Shown here piece after piece: positions 17,330 to 27,044 of a stretch of 64,000 nt of DNA. A program made the translations under genes and the position numbers. Below the pieces are notes generated by a model. It was given only the letters and a program-made list of their open reading frames with translations, made no database searches and was not told the origin of the DNA. Position 1 is the first letter of the stretch. Each line of letters opens with the position of its first letter. Source of the DNA: Lachnospiraceae bacterium (GTDB taxonomy: Bacteria > Bacillota > Clostridia > Lachnospirales > Lachnospiraceae); contig SVFL01000001.1 in the NCBI GenBank assembly GCA_015056885.1, forward strand, positions 1 to 64,000, read 5' to 3'.

Positions 17330-18574
17330 TTGAAGTTTCCTAGAATTAAGTTGGTAAAAAGAAAAGCTATGCTTGCTGCATTGATGGCTGTGGTGGTTTT
17401 GGTGGTGGCGCTGCCTGCGGATATGCCTGCAAAGGCTGCTATTTCCAATGATAGTATTAAGAAAAAGCAGGAAGAAATTGATAAGATGCAAAAGGAAAAG
17501 GATAAGTTGAAAAATAATCTTTCCGATTTGCAGAAAATGAAAAAGGATCTTGAGTCTAAAAAGTCCGATTTGAAGAAATATGTAGCTGAGCTGGATGGTA
17601 ATCTCACGGTAATAGAGCAGAATATTGCTGATTTGAAGGCTCAGATTACAGTGAAAGAGGGCGAAATTACAGAGACTGAAGAGGAGCTTGAGACAGCGCT
17701 CGCAACAGAGGAAACCCAGCACAAGGATATGATTACCCGTATCCGTAAGATGTATGAACAGGACAAGTCACAGATGATAGAGGTACTTGTGACTTCCGGA
17801 AGTTTCAGTAATTTCTTGAATCGAGCAGATTCTATCGAAAAGGTTGCTGCATATGACAAGCAGAAGTATGAGGAGTATAAGGCAAACCGCGAATTAGTGG
17901 AGCTTTGTAAGCAGCAGCTGGAACTGGAGAAGGAAATTCTGGATGAGACGAAAGCGACTGTTGAGCAGGAGCAGGCGAATCTGGAAGCTCTGATTGACCA
18001 GAAAGAGCAGGATATCCTTGCATATGAGAATGATATCAACAATAAGGCGAAGGCCATTGCAGAATATGAACAGATGATTAAAGACCAGGACGCAGAGATT
18101 GCGGCACTGGAGGCTGCCATTGCGGAAGAAAAGCGTAAGGAATACGAGAAAAACGGCGGTTCTTTAAAGTATGACGGTGGTAAGTTTAAGTTCCCGCTGG
18201 CGTCCTATACCCGTATCTCTGATGATTATGGATGGCGTATACATCCCACTCTGGGAGTAAAACAGTTCCATAATGGTGTGGATTTTGCGGCGCCCAAAGG
18301 AACCGCAATTTATGCGGCATATGATGGTAAAGTGGTAGCAGCTACATATAGCTCAACTATGGGCAATTATGTAATGATTGACCACGGAAGTGAGATTTAT
18401 ACGATTTATATGCATGCATCCGCATTGTATGTGAAAAAGGGAGATATTGTAATCAGAGGTGAGACCATCGCCGGTGTGGGAACCACAGGCCGTTCTACCG
18501 GCAATCACTTGCATTTTAGTGTGCGTAAAAGCGGTGAGTACCAATCTCCCTGGGATTATATCAGTAAGCCTTGA
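17330..18574 (+). CDS. Secreted coiled-coil M23 peptidoglycan hydrolase
   Basis: 414 residues, starting at a TTG ten bases after GGGAGAAG. A signal peptide (basic KRK, then a hydrophobic run ending in PAKA) is followed by a long coiled coil (about 40-265) rich in K/E/Q. The C-terminus is an M23 (LytM) domain with HNGVDF, the loop around GNYVMIDHG and NHLHFSVRK, all zinc ligands present. It has the EnvC/CwlO-like layout and directly follows ftsEX, so it is probably the hydrolase opened by FtsX at the septum or side wall. Confidence 0.9.
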   Translation: MKFPRIKLVKRKAMLAALMAVVVLVVALPADMPAKAAISNDSIKKKQEEIDKMQKEKDKLKNNLSDLQKMKKDLESKKSDLKKYVAELDGNLTVIEQNIADLKAQITVKEGEITETEEELETALATEETQHKDMITRIRKMYEQDKSQMIEVLVTSGSFSNFLNRADSIEKVAAYDKQKYEEYKANRELVELCKQQLELEKEILDETKATVEQEQANLEALIDQKEQDILAYENDINNKAKAIAEYEQMIKDQDAEIAALEAAIAEEKRKEYEKNGGSLKYDGGKFKFPLASYTRISDDYGWRIHPTLGVKQFHNGVDFAAPKGTAIYAAYDGKVVAATYSSTMGNYVMIDHGSEIYTIYMHASALYVKKGDIVIRGETIAGVGTTGRSTGNHLHFSVRKSGEYQSPWDYISKP

Positions 18575-18614
18575 TGTAGGGCTGTGAGTAGTTAGTATTT
18601 AAAGGAAGTCAATT

Positions 18615-19811
18615 ATGGAAAATGAAAGAAATAATAAAAGTTGGGGATCATTTGTCCTCGGCATGGTAGTAGGACTTTTAGTTGCCCTCATTATCACCAG
18701 TATGATTTTTAAGGGGGGCGGGGCACTCGCAGAAGATAGCTTTGTGGACTCTGAAGTTCTTAAGAAAGTTGCCGGTATCGAAGATGTTTTGAGAGAGCGT
18801 TTTTATCTGTCAGAGGTGACAGATGAGCAGTTGGAAGAGGGACTTTACAGAGGTATGGTCGCGTCACTGGACGATCCATACTCTGAGTATTATACACCGG
18901 AAGAACTTGAAGCATTAATGCAGCAGTCAGAGGGTATCTATTACGGAATTGGTGCATATATATCTCTTGATACCGATACTCAGCTTCCTAAAATTACAGG
19001 AGTTATCGCGGGAACACCTGCGGAGGAGGCCAAGCTTCGTGCAGAGGATTTGATTTACAAAGTGGATGGTGAGGAGACCTATGGTCTGACCCTGACAGAG
19101 GCAGTTGCTTTGATTAAAGGTCCTGAGGGAACAACGGTAACTTTGACGATTATCCGTGACGGAGAGGATGATTATCTGGATATAGAAGTTGCCCGCAGAA
19201 AAGTAGAAAGCCCGACAGTTGAGTATGAAATGTTTGAAGATAATAAGGCCTATATTCAGATTACGGAGTTTGACGATATTACTGTTACTCAGTTTGCAGA
19301 TGCTATGCAGCAGGCACGAGATGATGGTATGGAGGGCCTGATTATCGATTTGCGTGGCAATCCCGGAGGTAATCTGAGTGCTGTAGTGGATATTTCCAGA
19401 ATGCTTTTGCCGGAAGGGCTGATTGTTTACACCGAGGATAAATCAGGTGAACGTGCGGAGTATTCCTGTGAAGGAAATCACGAGATTGATGTGCCTTTGG
19501 TTGTGTTGATTGATGGTAATTCCGCAAGTGCATCTGAAATTCTTGCCGGTGCAGTGCAGGATTATGGTGTGGGAACTTTGGTAGGAACCACTACCTACGG
19601 AAAAGGTATTGTGCAACAGATTATATCTCTGCAGGATGGTTCTGCGTTGAAGACTACTATTAGTGCATATTTCACTCCGAAGGGAAGATATATTCATGGA
19701 ACCGGTATTGAGCCTGACGTAGAGTGTAAGTTTGATGCAGAAGCATATTATGCAGATGAAGAAAATCCTTATGACAACCAGTTGGAAAAGGCGAAGGAAC
19801 TGTTGAAATGA
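18615..19811 (+). CDS. ctpA: Carboxy-terminal processing protease (S41)
   Basis: 398 residues: an N-terminal membrane anchor (about 10-32), a PDZ domain (about 95-185) and the S41 catalytic core. S305 in NSASASE and K330 in TTYGKG are spaced 25 residues apart, as in Tsp/CtpB proteases. It acts outside the membrane on protein C-termini. It follows the FtsEX/M23 genes, an arrangement common in Clostridia where CtpA may process the hydrolase. It overlaps the next gene by ATGA. Confidence 0.92.
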   Translation: MENERNNKSWGSFVLGMVVGLLVALIITSMIFKGGGALAEDSFVDSEVLKKVAGIEDVLRERFYLSEVTDEQLEEGLYRGMVASLDDPYSEYYTPEELEALMQQSEGIYYGIGAYISLDTDTQLPKITGVIAGTPAEEAKLRAEDLIYKVDGEETYGLTLTEAVALIKGPEGTTVTLTIIRDGEDDYLDIEVARRKVESPTVEYEMFEDNKAYIQITEFDDITVTQFADAMQQARDDGMEGLIIDLRGNPGGNLSAVVDISRMLLPEGLIVYTEDKSGERAEYSCEGNHEIDVPLVVLIDGNSASASEILAGAVQDYGVGTLVGTTTYGKGIVQQIISLQDGSALKTTISAYFTPKGRYIHGTGIEPDVECKFDAEAYYADEENPYDNQLEKAKELLK

Positions 19812-21184
19812 AATATGTAAAGGGTAAAGCAGAAGAGATACAAATTGCATATATTGGCGGAGGTTCCAGAGGCTGGGCATGGACCTTTATGACAGACCTG
19901 GCTATGGAGGCGCAGATAAGCGGTACCATTCGCCTTTATGATATTGACAAAGGGGCGGCACAGGCTAACGAAGCCATTGGCAATGCTCTCAAGAATCGTG
20001 AAGACGTTGTTGGCAAATGGGACTATGTGGTTAAGGATACTTTGGAAGAGGCGTTGACCGGTGCTGATTTTGTAGTAATTTCCATCATGCCTAAGACCTT
20101 CGATGAAATGGAGGTCGATGTACATATGCCGGAGCGACTGGGGATTTATCAGTCGGTTGGAGACACCGCAGGTCCCGGCGGGATGATGCGTGCCCTTCGT
20201 ACGATTCCCATGTTTGTGGAATTTGCAGAGGCAATTCGGGATTATTGTCCCAATGCATGGGTTATCAATTATACCAATCCCATGTCTTTGTGTGTGAAGA
20301 CTTTGTATCGTACGTTTCCGGAGATTAAGGCATTCGGTTGCTGTCATGAGGTATTCGGTACCCAGAAGGTGCTGGCAGGTATTGCTGCACAGGAGCTGGG
20401 GATGGAATCCATTGACAGAAGTGATATAGAGATAAATGTGCTAGGCATCAACCATTTTACCTGGTTTGATTACGCAAGCTATAAGGGAATTGATTTGTTC
20501 CCGATTTACCGCAAATATATTGATGAGCATTTTGAGGAGGGGTATAATGAGCCCGATAAAAACTGGGCGAATTCCACTTTTGAGTGTGCTCACAGAGTAA
20601 AGATGGACTTGTTTAAAAAGTATGGTCTGATTGCGGCAGCAGGAGACCGACATCTGGTGGAATTTGTGCCGGGAGACTGGTATTTAAAAGACCCTGAGAC
20701 GGTGCATAGTTGGAAGTTTGGCCTGACAACGGTAGCATGGCGTAAGGAGGATTTGCAGAAACGTCTGGAGCGTTCCGGTAAGCTCCTTAGAGGGGAAGAA
20801 ACTATTGAACTGAAGTCTACCGGTGAGGAAGGAATCCTTTTGATTAAGGCTTTATGTGGTCTGACCCGCGTTATCAGTAATGTCAACATTCCCAATACAG
20901 CAGGACAGATTCGCAATCTTCCCGCTGAAGCCATTGTGGAAACCAATGCAGTGTTTGGCCGTGACTCTATCCGTCCTGTGGCGGCCGGAGAATTGCCGGA
21001 AAATGTACTTAAGCTTATTATTCCCCATGTGGAAAATCACGAGCGCATTTATGAGGCAGCAACTACCGGTAATGTAGAGCTTGTGGTGGATGCTTTTATG
21101 GCAGACCCTCTTATGAGTGGTAAGCTTACAGAAGCGCAGGCTAGAGAACTAATAAAAGATATGATGGAGAAAACCATAGCATAA
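19808..21184 (+). CDS. lplD: GH4 glycosidase, probable alpha-galacturonidase
   Basis: 458 residues of glycoside hydrolase family 4, which uses NAD+ and a divalent metal. The nucleotide site is IGGGSRGW (17-24), then NYTNPMS, and the metal/active-site motif is C179-H180-E181-V182. CHEV is the motif reported for LplD-type alpha-galacturonidases, distinct from the CHS or CHD of galactosidases and glucosidases. NHFTWF supplies the second metal histidine. The start overlaps the ctpA stop, odd company for a catabolic enzyme. No transporter gene is adjacent. The symbol follows the CHEV subgroup and is tentative. Confidence 0.78.
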   Translation: MKYVKGKAEEIQIAYIGGGSRGWAWTFMTDLAMEAQISGTIRLYDIDKGAAQANEAIGNALKNREDVVGKWDYVVKDTLEEALTGADFVVISIMPKTFDEMEVDVHMPERLGIYQSVGDTAGPGGMMRALRTIPMFVEFAEAIRDYCPNAWVINYTNPMSLCVKTLYRTFPEIKAFGCCHEVFGTQKVLAGIAAQELGMESIDRSDIEINVLGINHFTWFDYASYKGIDLFPIYRKYIDEHFEEGYNEPDKNWANSTFECAHRVKMDLFKKYGLIAAAGDRHLVEFVPGDWYLKDPETVHSWKFGLTTVAWRKEDLQKRLERSGKLLRGEETIELKSTGEEGILLIKALCGLTRVISNVNIPNTAGQIRNLPAEAIVETNAVFGRDSIRPVAAGELPENVLKLIIPHVENHERIYEAATTGNVELVVDAFMADPLMSGKLTEAQARELIKDMMEKTIA

Positions 21185-21230
21185 AAATAATGAATCGATT
21201 AACTTGATTTCTAAATGATATAAGATAAGA

Positions 21231-21289
21231 AATCCCCCGCAGGAGCGCAGCCTTTTGGCAGTGCGCTTTCGCCGGGGGATTTTTTTTGT
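21231..21289 (+). terminator. Terminator after GH4 gene
   Basis: AATCCCCCG near 21231 pairs with CGGGGGATT near 21272, with an inner GCGC stem, followed by eight T. Confidence 0.88.
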
Positions 21290-21324
21290 TTGTTACGAAC
21301 GCTTACTTAAGTTAAGCAATTAAT

Positions 21325-22302
21325 TTATAAAATAAACTGGCAAACAGTAAATGTAGCATAGATACAAAGAAGTGTAATTCCCTGCCAACGACCAAGCTTT
21401 TTAGAGAGTAACGCGGGGATGCACATTAATAGCATAACACCAATCATAACGGGGATTTCAAATACCAGTGACATATTTAATCCGGTCTCCAACAAGGTGT
21501 TGTCGCAGGGAACTGCAAAGGGTGCAAGAGAAACTGCCACTCCGGATACCAATACCAAGTTGAAAATATTTGCACCGATAACATTGCCGATGCCCAGGGA
21601 ACCACGCCCTTTTTTTAATGAAGTAATGGTGGTAACCAGCTCTGGCAGAGATGTACCCAAAGCAACAAATAACAGTGCCACTACTGTTTCGGGAACTCCC
21701 AGTTCCAATGCGATAATCTGGCCGTGTTTAACCAGAAGATTTGCACCTAAAGCAATAACTGCAGCACCGATGACTAACAAAATAAGTTCCTGCCAAAGTG
21801 CGCGGGAGACATTATTTTCTTCCTCGTCGTCCTCAAGAGCAGCATCCGGATTCTTTAATCCGTTGCGGACGGTCAGGATGGTATAGATTACGAAGATGGA
21901 GAGCATTAAAAATCCCATCCAACGGGGAAATTCGCCAAGTGCATAGGACGCGATACAGTACAGTGCAGTGGAGATAAAAAAGAAAATGACGGGCATTTTC
22001 ATGGATTTTACATTGACAGGTCCCGGCTTAACTACAATAGAAATCGCTGCTATTAACGCAGTGTTACAGATAATGGAACCGATGGCATTTCCATAGGCCA
22101 TTGCGGCAGAACCGCTCAATGCACCGGTAGTAGATACCATAACTTCAGGAAGTGTTGTGCCAATGGATACAACAGTAGCGCCTACTACAATGTCGGGTAG
22201 ATTAAAACGTTTTGCTATGCCGGTAGCTCCGTCGACGAACCAATCACCGCCTTTGATTAAAAGAATGAGACCTACGGCAAATAATAGAACAGATGTTAAC
22301 AT
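21325..22302 (-). CDS. CaCA-family Ca2+/Na+ (cation/H+) antiporter
   Basis: 325 residues, about ten membrane spans in two inverted halves. The alpha repeats are clear: GATVVSIGTTLPEVMVS (about 41-57) and VALLFVALGTSLPELVTT in the second half, each with the ion-binding acidic residue. YrbG-like members export calcium or other divalent cations. The 5' leader carries a probable Mn2+-sensing yybP-ykoY riboswitch, so manganese export is a real alternative. AGGAGG lies seven bases before the ATG. Confidence 0.9.
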   Translation of the reverse strand: MLTSVLLFAVGLILLIKGGDWFVDGATGIAKRFNLPDIVVGATVVSIGTTLPEVMVSTTGALSGSAAMAYGNAIGSIICNTALIAAISIVVKPGPVNVKSMKMPVIFFFISTALYCIASYALGEFPRWMGFLMLSIFVIYTILTVRNGLKNPDAALEDDEEENNVSRALWQELILLVIGAAVIALGANLLVKHGQIIALELGVPETVVALLFVALGTSLPELVTTITSLKKGRGSLGIGNVIGANIFNLVLVSGVAVSLAPFAVPCDNTLLETGLNMSLVFEIPVMIGVMLLMCIPALLSKKLGRWQGITLLCIYATFTVCQFIL

Positions 22303-22372
22303 ATTTATCCTCCTGTAAAAATATTAATTTGATTCCATTCGGAATCAGAAACGATTACCATGAGTCATAAAT

Positions 22373-22408
22373 GAAAAGCTGTGCATGGCAATAATGCCGT
22401 GCACAGCT
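22373..22408 (-). terminator. Expression-platform hairpin of the riboswitch
   Basis: On the minus strand AGCTGTGCA pairs with TGCACAGCT (22400-22408 with 22377-22385), followed by TTTT. Its 5' arm abuts the 3' side of aptamer stem P1 (22408-22411), so ligand-stabilised P1 could interfere with the terminator. Confidence 0.7.
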
Positions 22409-22496
22409 GAGTCTCACATATGAAAGTGTGCCAGGTCATCTGACCGGGGATGTTGACACACTACGCAATTACCTGCGCTAGTTACTCCCTCATCTG
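22408..22496 (-). promoter_or_regulatory. Probable yybP-ykoY (Mn2+) riboswitch aptamer
   Basis: Reading the minus strand, P1 is formed by TGAG (22492-22489) and CTCA (22411-22408). Directly inside are GGAGTAAC on the 5' side and GTGAGA on the 3' side, the positions of the conserved loops of the yybP-ykoY class. Between them are a GCGCAGGTAATTGCG arm and a long GTGTG/CACAC arm. It lies in the leader of a divalent-cation antiporter, a usual gene partner. A covariance-model search would settle it. Confidence 0.75.
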
Positions 22497-22510
22497 GTAA
22501 ATTCGTATTT

Positions 22511-22539
22511 ATGTTAACATGAATACAAAATAAAGTCAA
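22511..22539 (-). promoter_or_regulatory. Promoter of the riboswitch-antiporter transcript
   Basis: On the minus strand TTGACT (22539-22534), 17 bases, TAACAT (22516-22511), just upstream of the aptamer. Confidence 0.7.
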
Positions 22540-22566
22540 TTGATAATCCGCTATAAGTAGGATTTT

Positions 22567-24105
22567 TTATCGTTGTAAAATCAGCATCCCATCTGCAGAG
22601 GGAGTCAACACTACTTTGTCCATAAATTCATTGGTGACATTATTGAATGCAACAATCTGAAGACCGGATTGCGCAGGGTCATAATATTCCTGACCTGCAA
22701 TCTGCAGGCAAGGTGTGTCGTTTGCGCTTATTACACAGGATACTTCATTGCCAATAGAATCTTCGTATTGATTCCATCCCAAATCACTGTAGATTAATTC
22801 CTCTTTATATACGGCGCTGTAGTTGCATTTGCCTTGCAAATACTCTTCTGAAACCTCAAATGCTTTTAAGGCTAATCTGCTTTCGGCGGAAGGTGTATTA
22901 CTTAAAGGCTCGGCGGCAACCATTATCAATGTAATTTCAGGCTGCTTGGCATATGCCAGCCATTCATAAGCATCTTCGGTTACGGGCATTTTCTCGCCGG
23001 AAATGATGGCATTTTCGCTGCTTTGAATGCTGCGGTTTAGAATGTCGATGCATTCGGCTTCTTTGGCACTATATATCTGATAAAAATCATGCCAGTCTTG
23101 GTACTCGCTTTCCTCTCGATGGTCAGGTAAATCGTACGTATCGCACAGATATTGACCCAGATAGCGGGTAAATTTGCTTGCACCGTATACATTTGTGTGA
23201 TGGGCATTATAAAAATCCCGGGAGAAATCGATTCCCATTTCATCATATGCAAAGTTAGTGTTTACAAAATCAACGTCATAGGAGGCGGCTATTTGGGCCA
23301 ATTGATTAAATTTCTTTGATTCCGTCTCTTTTATAACTACCGGAGATATTACAAACATTAGTGTAATATCGTTGTCCCGGCAATATTCAATAATATCGGT
23401 ATAAAGTGTTTCAATCACCGGGTCCAGTTCTTCGCATTCCGTACTCAGATTGGCGGAAGGGTCTTCAAAATACGCCAGTGAGCTTGAGAGTCCGTATCCT
23501 TTATAATATAAGCCGTAGTTGATGTTATCGCCTAACCGGTTATCCATTAACTCCCAGTTTATTCGCTTGGTAAAAGCTTCGTAATTGTCGTGATATTGGA
23601 TAAGATCAATGTAAAACATTCTTCTGCGATCCGGTGTTGTCTGCATGGCATCAGAATAGTATTTGACCGCTTGGGCACGTGCTATTCCATAATCCATAGA
23701 ATCTAAAAATCGGATTGCGCCAATATCGTTGTGTGTATTTTCTGATGGATAGATAAATTTTCTGGCCTCTACCACAAGAACATCGGGTGTCTGTGTCTTG
23801 CAGGCCTCTTTGACCGCTGCTAAATGAACGCCTGCATGGAGTCCGTCAGTACCCAATACTCTGGAGGTAAAACCATATTCTTTCCAGGCCAGCATGGGAT
23901 TCCAATATCTCATAATTCCGCTTGCGCCAACAAATACAACGTCTAAAGAATCCTCTTTCTCGTCAAAATATTCCAAAACCATCTGCCTTGATTCTCTTGC
24001 GGTATTTCTCATCATGTAAGACAGATGAATTCCGATGAATAACAGAATTGACAAAAACAGGATTGTTTTGGCGATAGGAACAATGTTTTGTTTAAGTGTT
24101 TTCAT
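22567..24105 (-). CDS. Membrane-anchored SGNH/DltD-like protein
   Basis: 512 residues. An N-terminal membrane anchor (about 12-32) is followed by an external domain with VVFVGASGIMRYWNP (about 56-70), where GAS resembles the nucleophile block of SGNH/AlgJ/DltD-type proteins, and YNAHHTNVYGASKF (about 300) with a plausible catalytic DH-like end block. It follows an MBOAT gene after 27 bases. Such pairs move acyl groups across the membrane and onto surface glycans or teichoic acids. The acceptor is unknown. Confidence 0.72.
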   Translation of the reverse strand: MKTLKQNIVPIAKTILFLSILLFIGIHLSYMMRNTARESRQMVLEYFDEKEDSLDVVFVGASGIMRYWNPMLAWKEYGFTSRVLGTDGLHAGVHLAAVKEACKTQTPDVLVVEARKFIYPSENTHNDIGAIRFLDSMDYGIARAQAVKYYSDAMQTTPDRRRMFYIDLIQYHDNYEAFTKRINWELMDNRLGDNINYGLYYKGYGLSSSLAYFEDPSANLSTECEELDPVIETLYTDIIEYCRDNDITLMFVISPVVIKETESKKFNQLAQIAASYDVDFVNTNFAYDEMGIDFSRDFYNAHHTNVYGASKFTRYLGQYLCDTYDLPDHREESEYQDWHDFYQIYSAKEAECIDILNRSIQSSENAIISGEKMPVTEDAYEWLAYAKQPEITLIMVAAEPLSNTPSAESRLALKAFEVSEEYLQGKCNYSAVYKEELIYSDLGWNQYEDSIGNEVSCVISANDTPCLQIAGQEYYDPAQSGLQIVAFNNVTNEFMDKVVLTPSADGMLILQR

Positions 24106-24132
24106 TGCGATTGTCCTCTCATCTAATGCTTC

Positions 24133-25722
24133 CTAAAAGCCCATATACACAAATGCACTGGCATCGTATCCGGGACCATATATACCAAAAAGAACGACTG
24201 CATAAAATGCAACAATATAAATGCACCAACGGACTACAATATTCATGTCAGCAATGCGTTCGCGAATGGATATTCCTTTTTCTTTTAAAACAGATACAAT
24301 CAGTAAAATCAGAATTGCCATCACTGCTATTACAAAATGGATTTTGGATAATCCATACTGAAATATTTGTCCGTTCCACAGAGCAGAAATCTGCAAGTCT
24401 TTGATAAACTTTCCGAAGATTACCCATGCAGCATCCAGTGTGCCTGCCCGGACAATGACGCGGGGAATGATACCGGTTAAAATAAAGGTGCGCAGAATGC
24501 GAAAGGCCTTCCATTCGATTGCCGTATCTTTGATGTTTAAAATGGTCCTGGTCTTTACATAAATGGGCTCCATTAATAGACTGAAAACAATAATTCCGCC
24601 CTGCCAGAGTCCCCATGCCACATAATTTAATCCGGTTCCGTGCCACACGCCGGTACAAATCCACACGGCGGTTAATGCAATAATCATAGTAACTTTCTTG
24701 CTTGCTTCAAGACCAAATTTATCTTTGACCGATTTGGAAAGATTTTTAACCGGCTTGGCAATGGTAATGGGCATGCACAGGTAGTCTTTGAACCAGGCGC
24801 CCAGTGTAATATGCCATCTGCGCCAGAATTCGTCTACGGATTGTGAAAAGTAGGGTTGTCTGAAATTGTCTTCTAATTCAATTCCGAAAATTTGCGATGT
24901 ACCTCTGGCGATATTGACGCAGCCTGCAAAGTCGGTATAAATTTGTACGGCATACAATAACGTTGCCAGAAACAATATGCTTCCACACTGGTTCATATAA
25001 TCCTTATATACGGCATTAATAAAAATGGCCAGTCTGTCTGCAATGACCAGTTTTTGAAAAAAGCCCCAAAGAATTAACTGTACTCCAAAACAAACTCTCT
25101 TGTAATCAAAGTGGTGTTCCTGTGAAAATTGGACGCCCAAACGGTTATATCTGGCTATGGGACCCTGTAAAATGTGTGGAAAATATACCACATACAGTAA
25201 GTATTTGAAGAAATTTTTCTCCGGTTCATATCGTTTCCAGTATACATCCAGCATATATCCCACAGTGGAAAATGAATAATAAGATATACCAAGGGGGACG
25301 ATAATGGAGATTGCGGATAATGCCGGTTGTTCTGTGTCGCCGGAAGCTTGTTGAATCCATCCAATAATGGTGTTGCCGAATTTGGTACATGCCAGATAGC
25401 CGATTATCAGGATAATGGCAGCAGCAACGATTTTGCGGCAATCCCGCTGGCTTTTTTGTTTCATTGCCTGAATTTCTTTTTTGTCTTCCAAATGTGAAAT
25501 CTTCTCGGCATTGTCTGCGTATATTTTATGCATTAATCTTGCAGCCAGGTAGCTGACAGCCGCCGTAACAATAATAAAGGGTAAAAACTTCTTGTTAGCC
25601 ATTCCATAAAATACCAGACTGCCTATAAGCAGTACGGTCCATCTGTATTTTGCCGGGCACAGAAAATAAACTGTTACCACACATGTCAAAAATATGATAA
25701 AAGGTAAAGATGTAAAAATCAT
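24133..25722 (-). CDS. MBOAT-family membrane O-acyltransferase
   Basis: 529 residues with about eleven membrane spans. The typical MBOAT segments are present: VDEFWRRWHITLGAWFKDYL and the catalytic-histidine segment GVWHGTGLNYVAWGLWQG. AlgI/DltB/PatA-type members pass acetyl (or D-alanyl) groups through the membrane. With the SGNH protein behind it, it probably O-acylates an extracellular polymer. AAAGGAG lies upstream, with a somewhat long spacer. Confidence 0.9.
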   Translation of the reverse strand: MIFTSLPFIIFLTCVVTVYFLCPAKYRWTVLLIGSLVFYGMANKKFLPFIIVTAAVSYLAARLMHKIYADNAEKISHLEDKKEIQAMKQKSQRDCRKIVAAAIILIIGYLACTKFGNTIIGWIQQASGDTEQPALSAISIIVPLGISYYSFSTVGYMLDVYWKRYEPEKNFFKYLLYVVYFPHILQGPIARYNRLGVQFSQEHHFDYKRVCFGVQLILWGFFQKLVIADRLAIFINAVYKDYMNQCGSILFLATLLYAVQIYTDFAGCVNIARGTSQIFGIELEDNFRQPYFSQSVDEFWRRWHITLGAWFKDYLCMPITIAKPVKNLSKSVKDKFGLEASKKVTMIIALTAVWICTGVWHGTGLNYVAWGLWQGGIIVFSLLMEPIYVKTRTILNIKDTAIEWKAFRILRTFILTGIIPRVIVRAGTLDAAWVIFGKFIKDLQISALWNGQIFQYGLSKIHFVIAVMAILILLIVSVLKEKGISIRERIADMNIVVRWCIYIVAFYAVVLFGIYGPGYDASAFVYMGF

Positions 25723-25785
25723 TTCCGGTTCGCTGTCTCCTTTGCATTAATTACCCATTGAAATCTGTTGTACATATATTTATGT

Positions 25786-25814
25786 ATTATAGCATTCCTA
25801 TATATGATTCGCAA
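25786..25814 (-). promoter_or_regulatory. Promoter of the MBOAT-SGNH operon
   Basis: On the minus strand TTGCGA (25814-25809), 17 bases, TATAAT (25791-25786). It lies back to back with the promoter of the sugar cassette. Confidence 0.75.
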
Positions 25815-25861
25815 TTTCAATTTGTTGGTTCTCCATTTTGGAACACGTATACAACTAGTCG

Positions 25862-25890
25862 TTGAAAAGAATTGGCATTTAAAGTATAAT
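25862..25890 (+). promoter_or_regulatory. Promoter of the amino-sugar/glycosyltransferase operon
   Basis: TTGAAA (25862-25867), 17 bases, TATAAT (25885-25890), 32 bases before the FdtB-like start with AGGAG in between. Confidence 0.8.
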
Positions 25891-25922
25891 GTATTTAATT
25901 ATACCTTTTTATAGGAGCTGTT

Positions 25923-27017
25923 ATGGACAAGATTATGCCGAACCGATTAGACAGAGGGTTCTATCGTTATCAACAGGAATTTGAAGAGAAAGCACTGGAG
26001 GTTTTGCGCTCCGGCTGGTATGTGCTGGGCAAGGAAGTGGAGCAGTTCGAGAAAGAGTTTGCTGCGTATACCGGTTCTAAACATTGTGTGGGACTGGCCA
26101 GCGGTTTGGATGCCCTTTGGCTTGCTTTTCGGATTCTTGGAATTGGTGAGGGTGATGAGGTAATTGTACAGGCAAACACATATATTGCCAGTGTCATGGG
26201 TATAACTATCAATGGTGCCACGCCTGTTTTTGTGGAACCGGATGCTTTTTACAATATGGATGCGAATGCCCTGGAAAACTGTCTGACGGAGAAAACCAAA
26301 GCGGTGCTGGTGGTACATTTGTACGGACAGGCGGCAGAAATGGATAAGATTACGGAATTTTGCAAGAAGCATAATCTGCGTCTGGTGGAGGATTGTGCCC
26401 AGTCCCATGGAGCTTGTTTTGATGGCACAATGACGGGTACCTTTGGCGATATCGGCTGTTTTTCCTTTTATCCATCCAAGAATCTTGGCGGTTTCGGAGA
26501 CGGTGGTGCTATCGTGACAGATAATGCCAAGATTGCAGATGATATGCGTATGTACCGCAATTACGGCAGTCGCAAGAGATATTATAATGAAGTTGTGGGA
26601 GCTAACTCCCGTCTGGATGAATTGCAGGCCGGGCTTTTGAGGGTGCGCTTAAAGCACATGGAAGAACTGACGGAGGAGCGCAGGCGGATTGCAAAGCGCT
26701 ATACGGAGCAACTGAATAATCCGAAGCTGGAACTGCCGAATATAAGAGAGCATGCAGACAGTGTATGGCATCAGTATGTGATTCGTTGCGAGGATAGAGA
26801 AGGATTGATGGCGTATCTGGAAGAAAAGGGCATTGGGACGATTATTCATTATCCCATTCCGCCCCATCTTTCTGATGCCTATGCTTATCTGGGTAAAAAG
26901 AAAGGTGATTATCCCGTGACGGAGCATTATGCAGATACCGTTTTGTCTATTCCCATGTACAACGGAATGACAGAGGAAGAGCAGGATGCGGTGATTGAGG
27001 CTTTGAATGCTTTTTAA
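25923..27017 (+). CDS. DegT/DnrJ/EryC1 aminotransferase, FdtB/QdtB-like
   Basis: 364 residues of the PLP-dependent sugar aminotransferase family. The PLP lysine is K186 in FYPSKNLGGFGDGG, and VEDCAQSHGA is the cofactor-ring segment. The next gene is a 3,4-ketoisomerase, so the substrate is most likely dTDP-3-keto-6-deoxyhexose and the product a dTDP-3-amino-3,6-dideoxyhexose (Fuc3N or Qui3N). RmlA/RmlB and the N-acetyltransferase that usually complete the pathway are not in the window. Confidence 0.87.
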   Translation: MDKIMPNRLDRGFYRYQQEFEEKALEVLRSGWYVLGKEVEQFEKEFAAYTGSKHCVGLASGLDALWLAFRILGIGEGDEVIVQANTYIASVMGITINGATPVFVEPDAFYNMDANALENCLTEKTKAVLVVHLYGQAAEMDKITEFCKKHNLRLVEDCAQSHGACFDGTMTGTFGDIGCFSFYPSKNLGGFGDGGAIVTDNAKIADDMRMYRNYGSRKRYYNEVVGANSRLDELQAGLLRVRLKHMEELTEERRRIAKRYTEQLNNPKLELPNIREHADSVWHQYVIRCEDREGLMAYLEEKGIGTIIHYPIPPHLSDAYAYLGKKKGDYPVTEHYADTVLSIPMYNGMTEEEQDAVIEALNAF

Positions 27018-27044
27018 ATTAATTTATATATAATGAGGAAAAAC

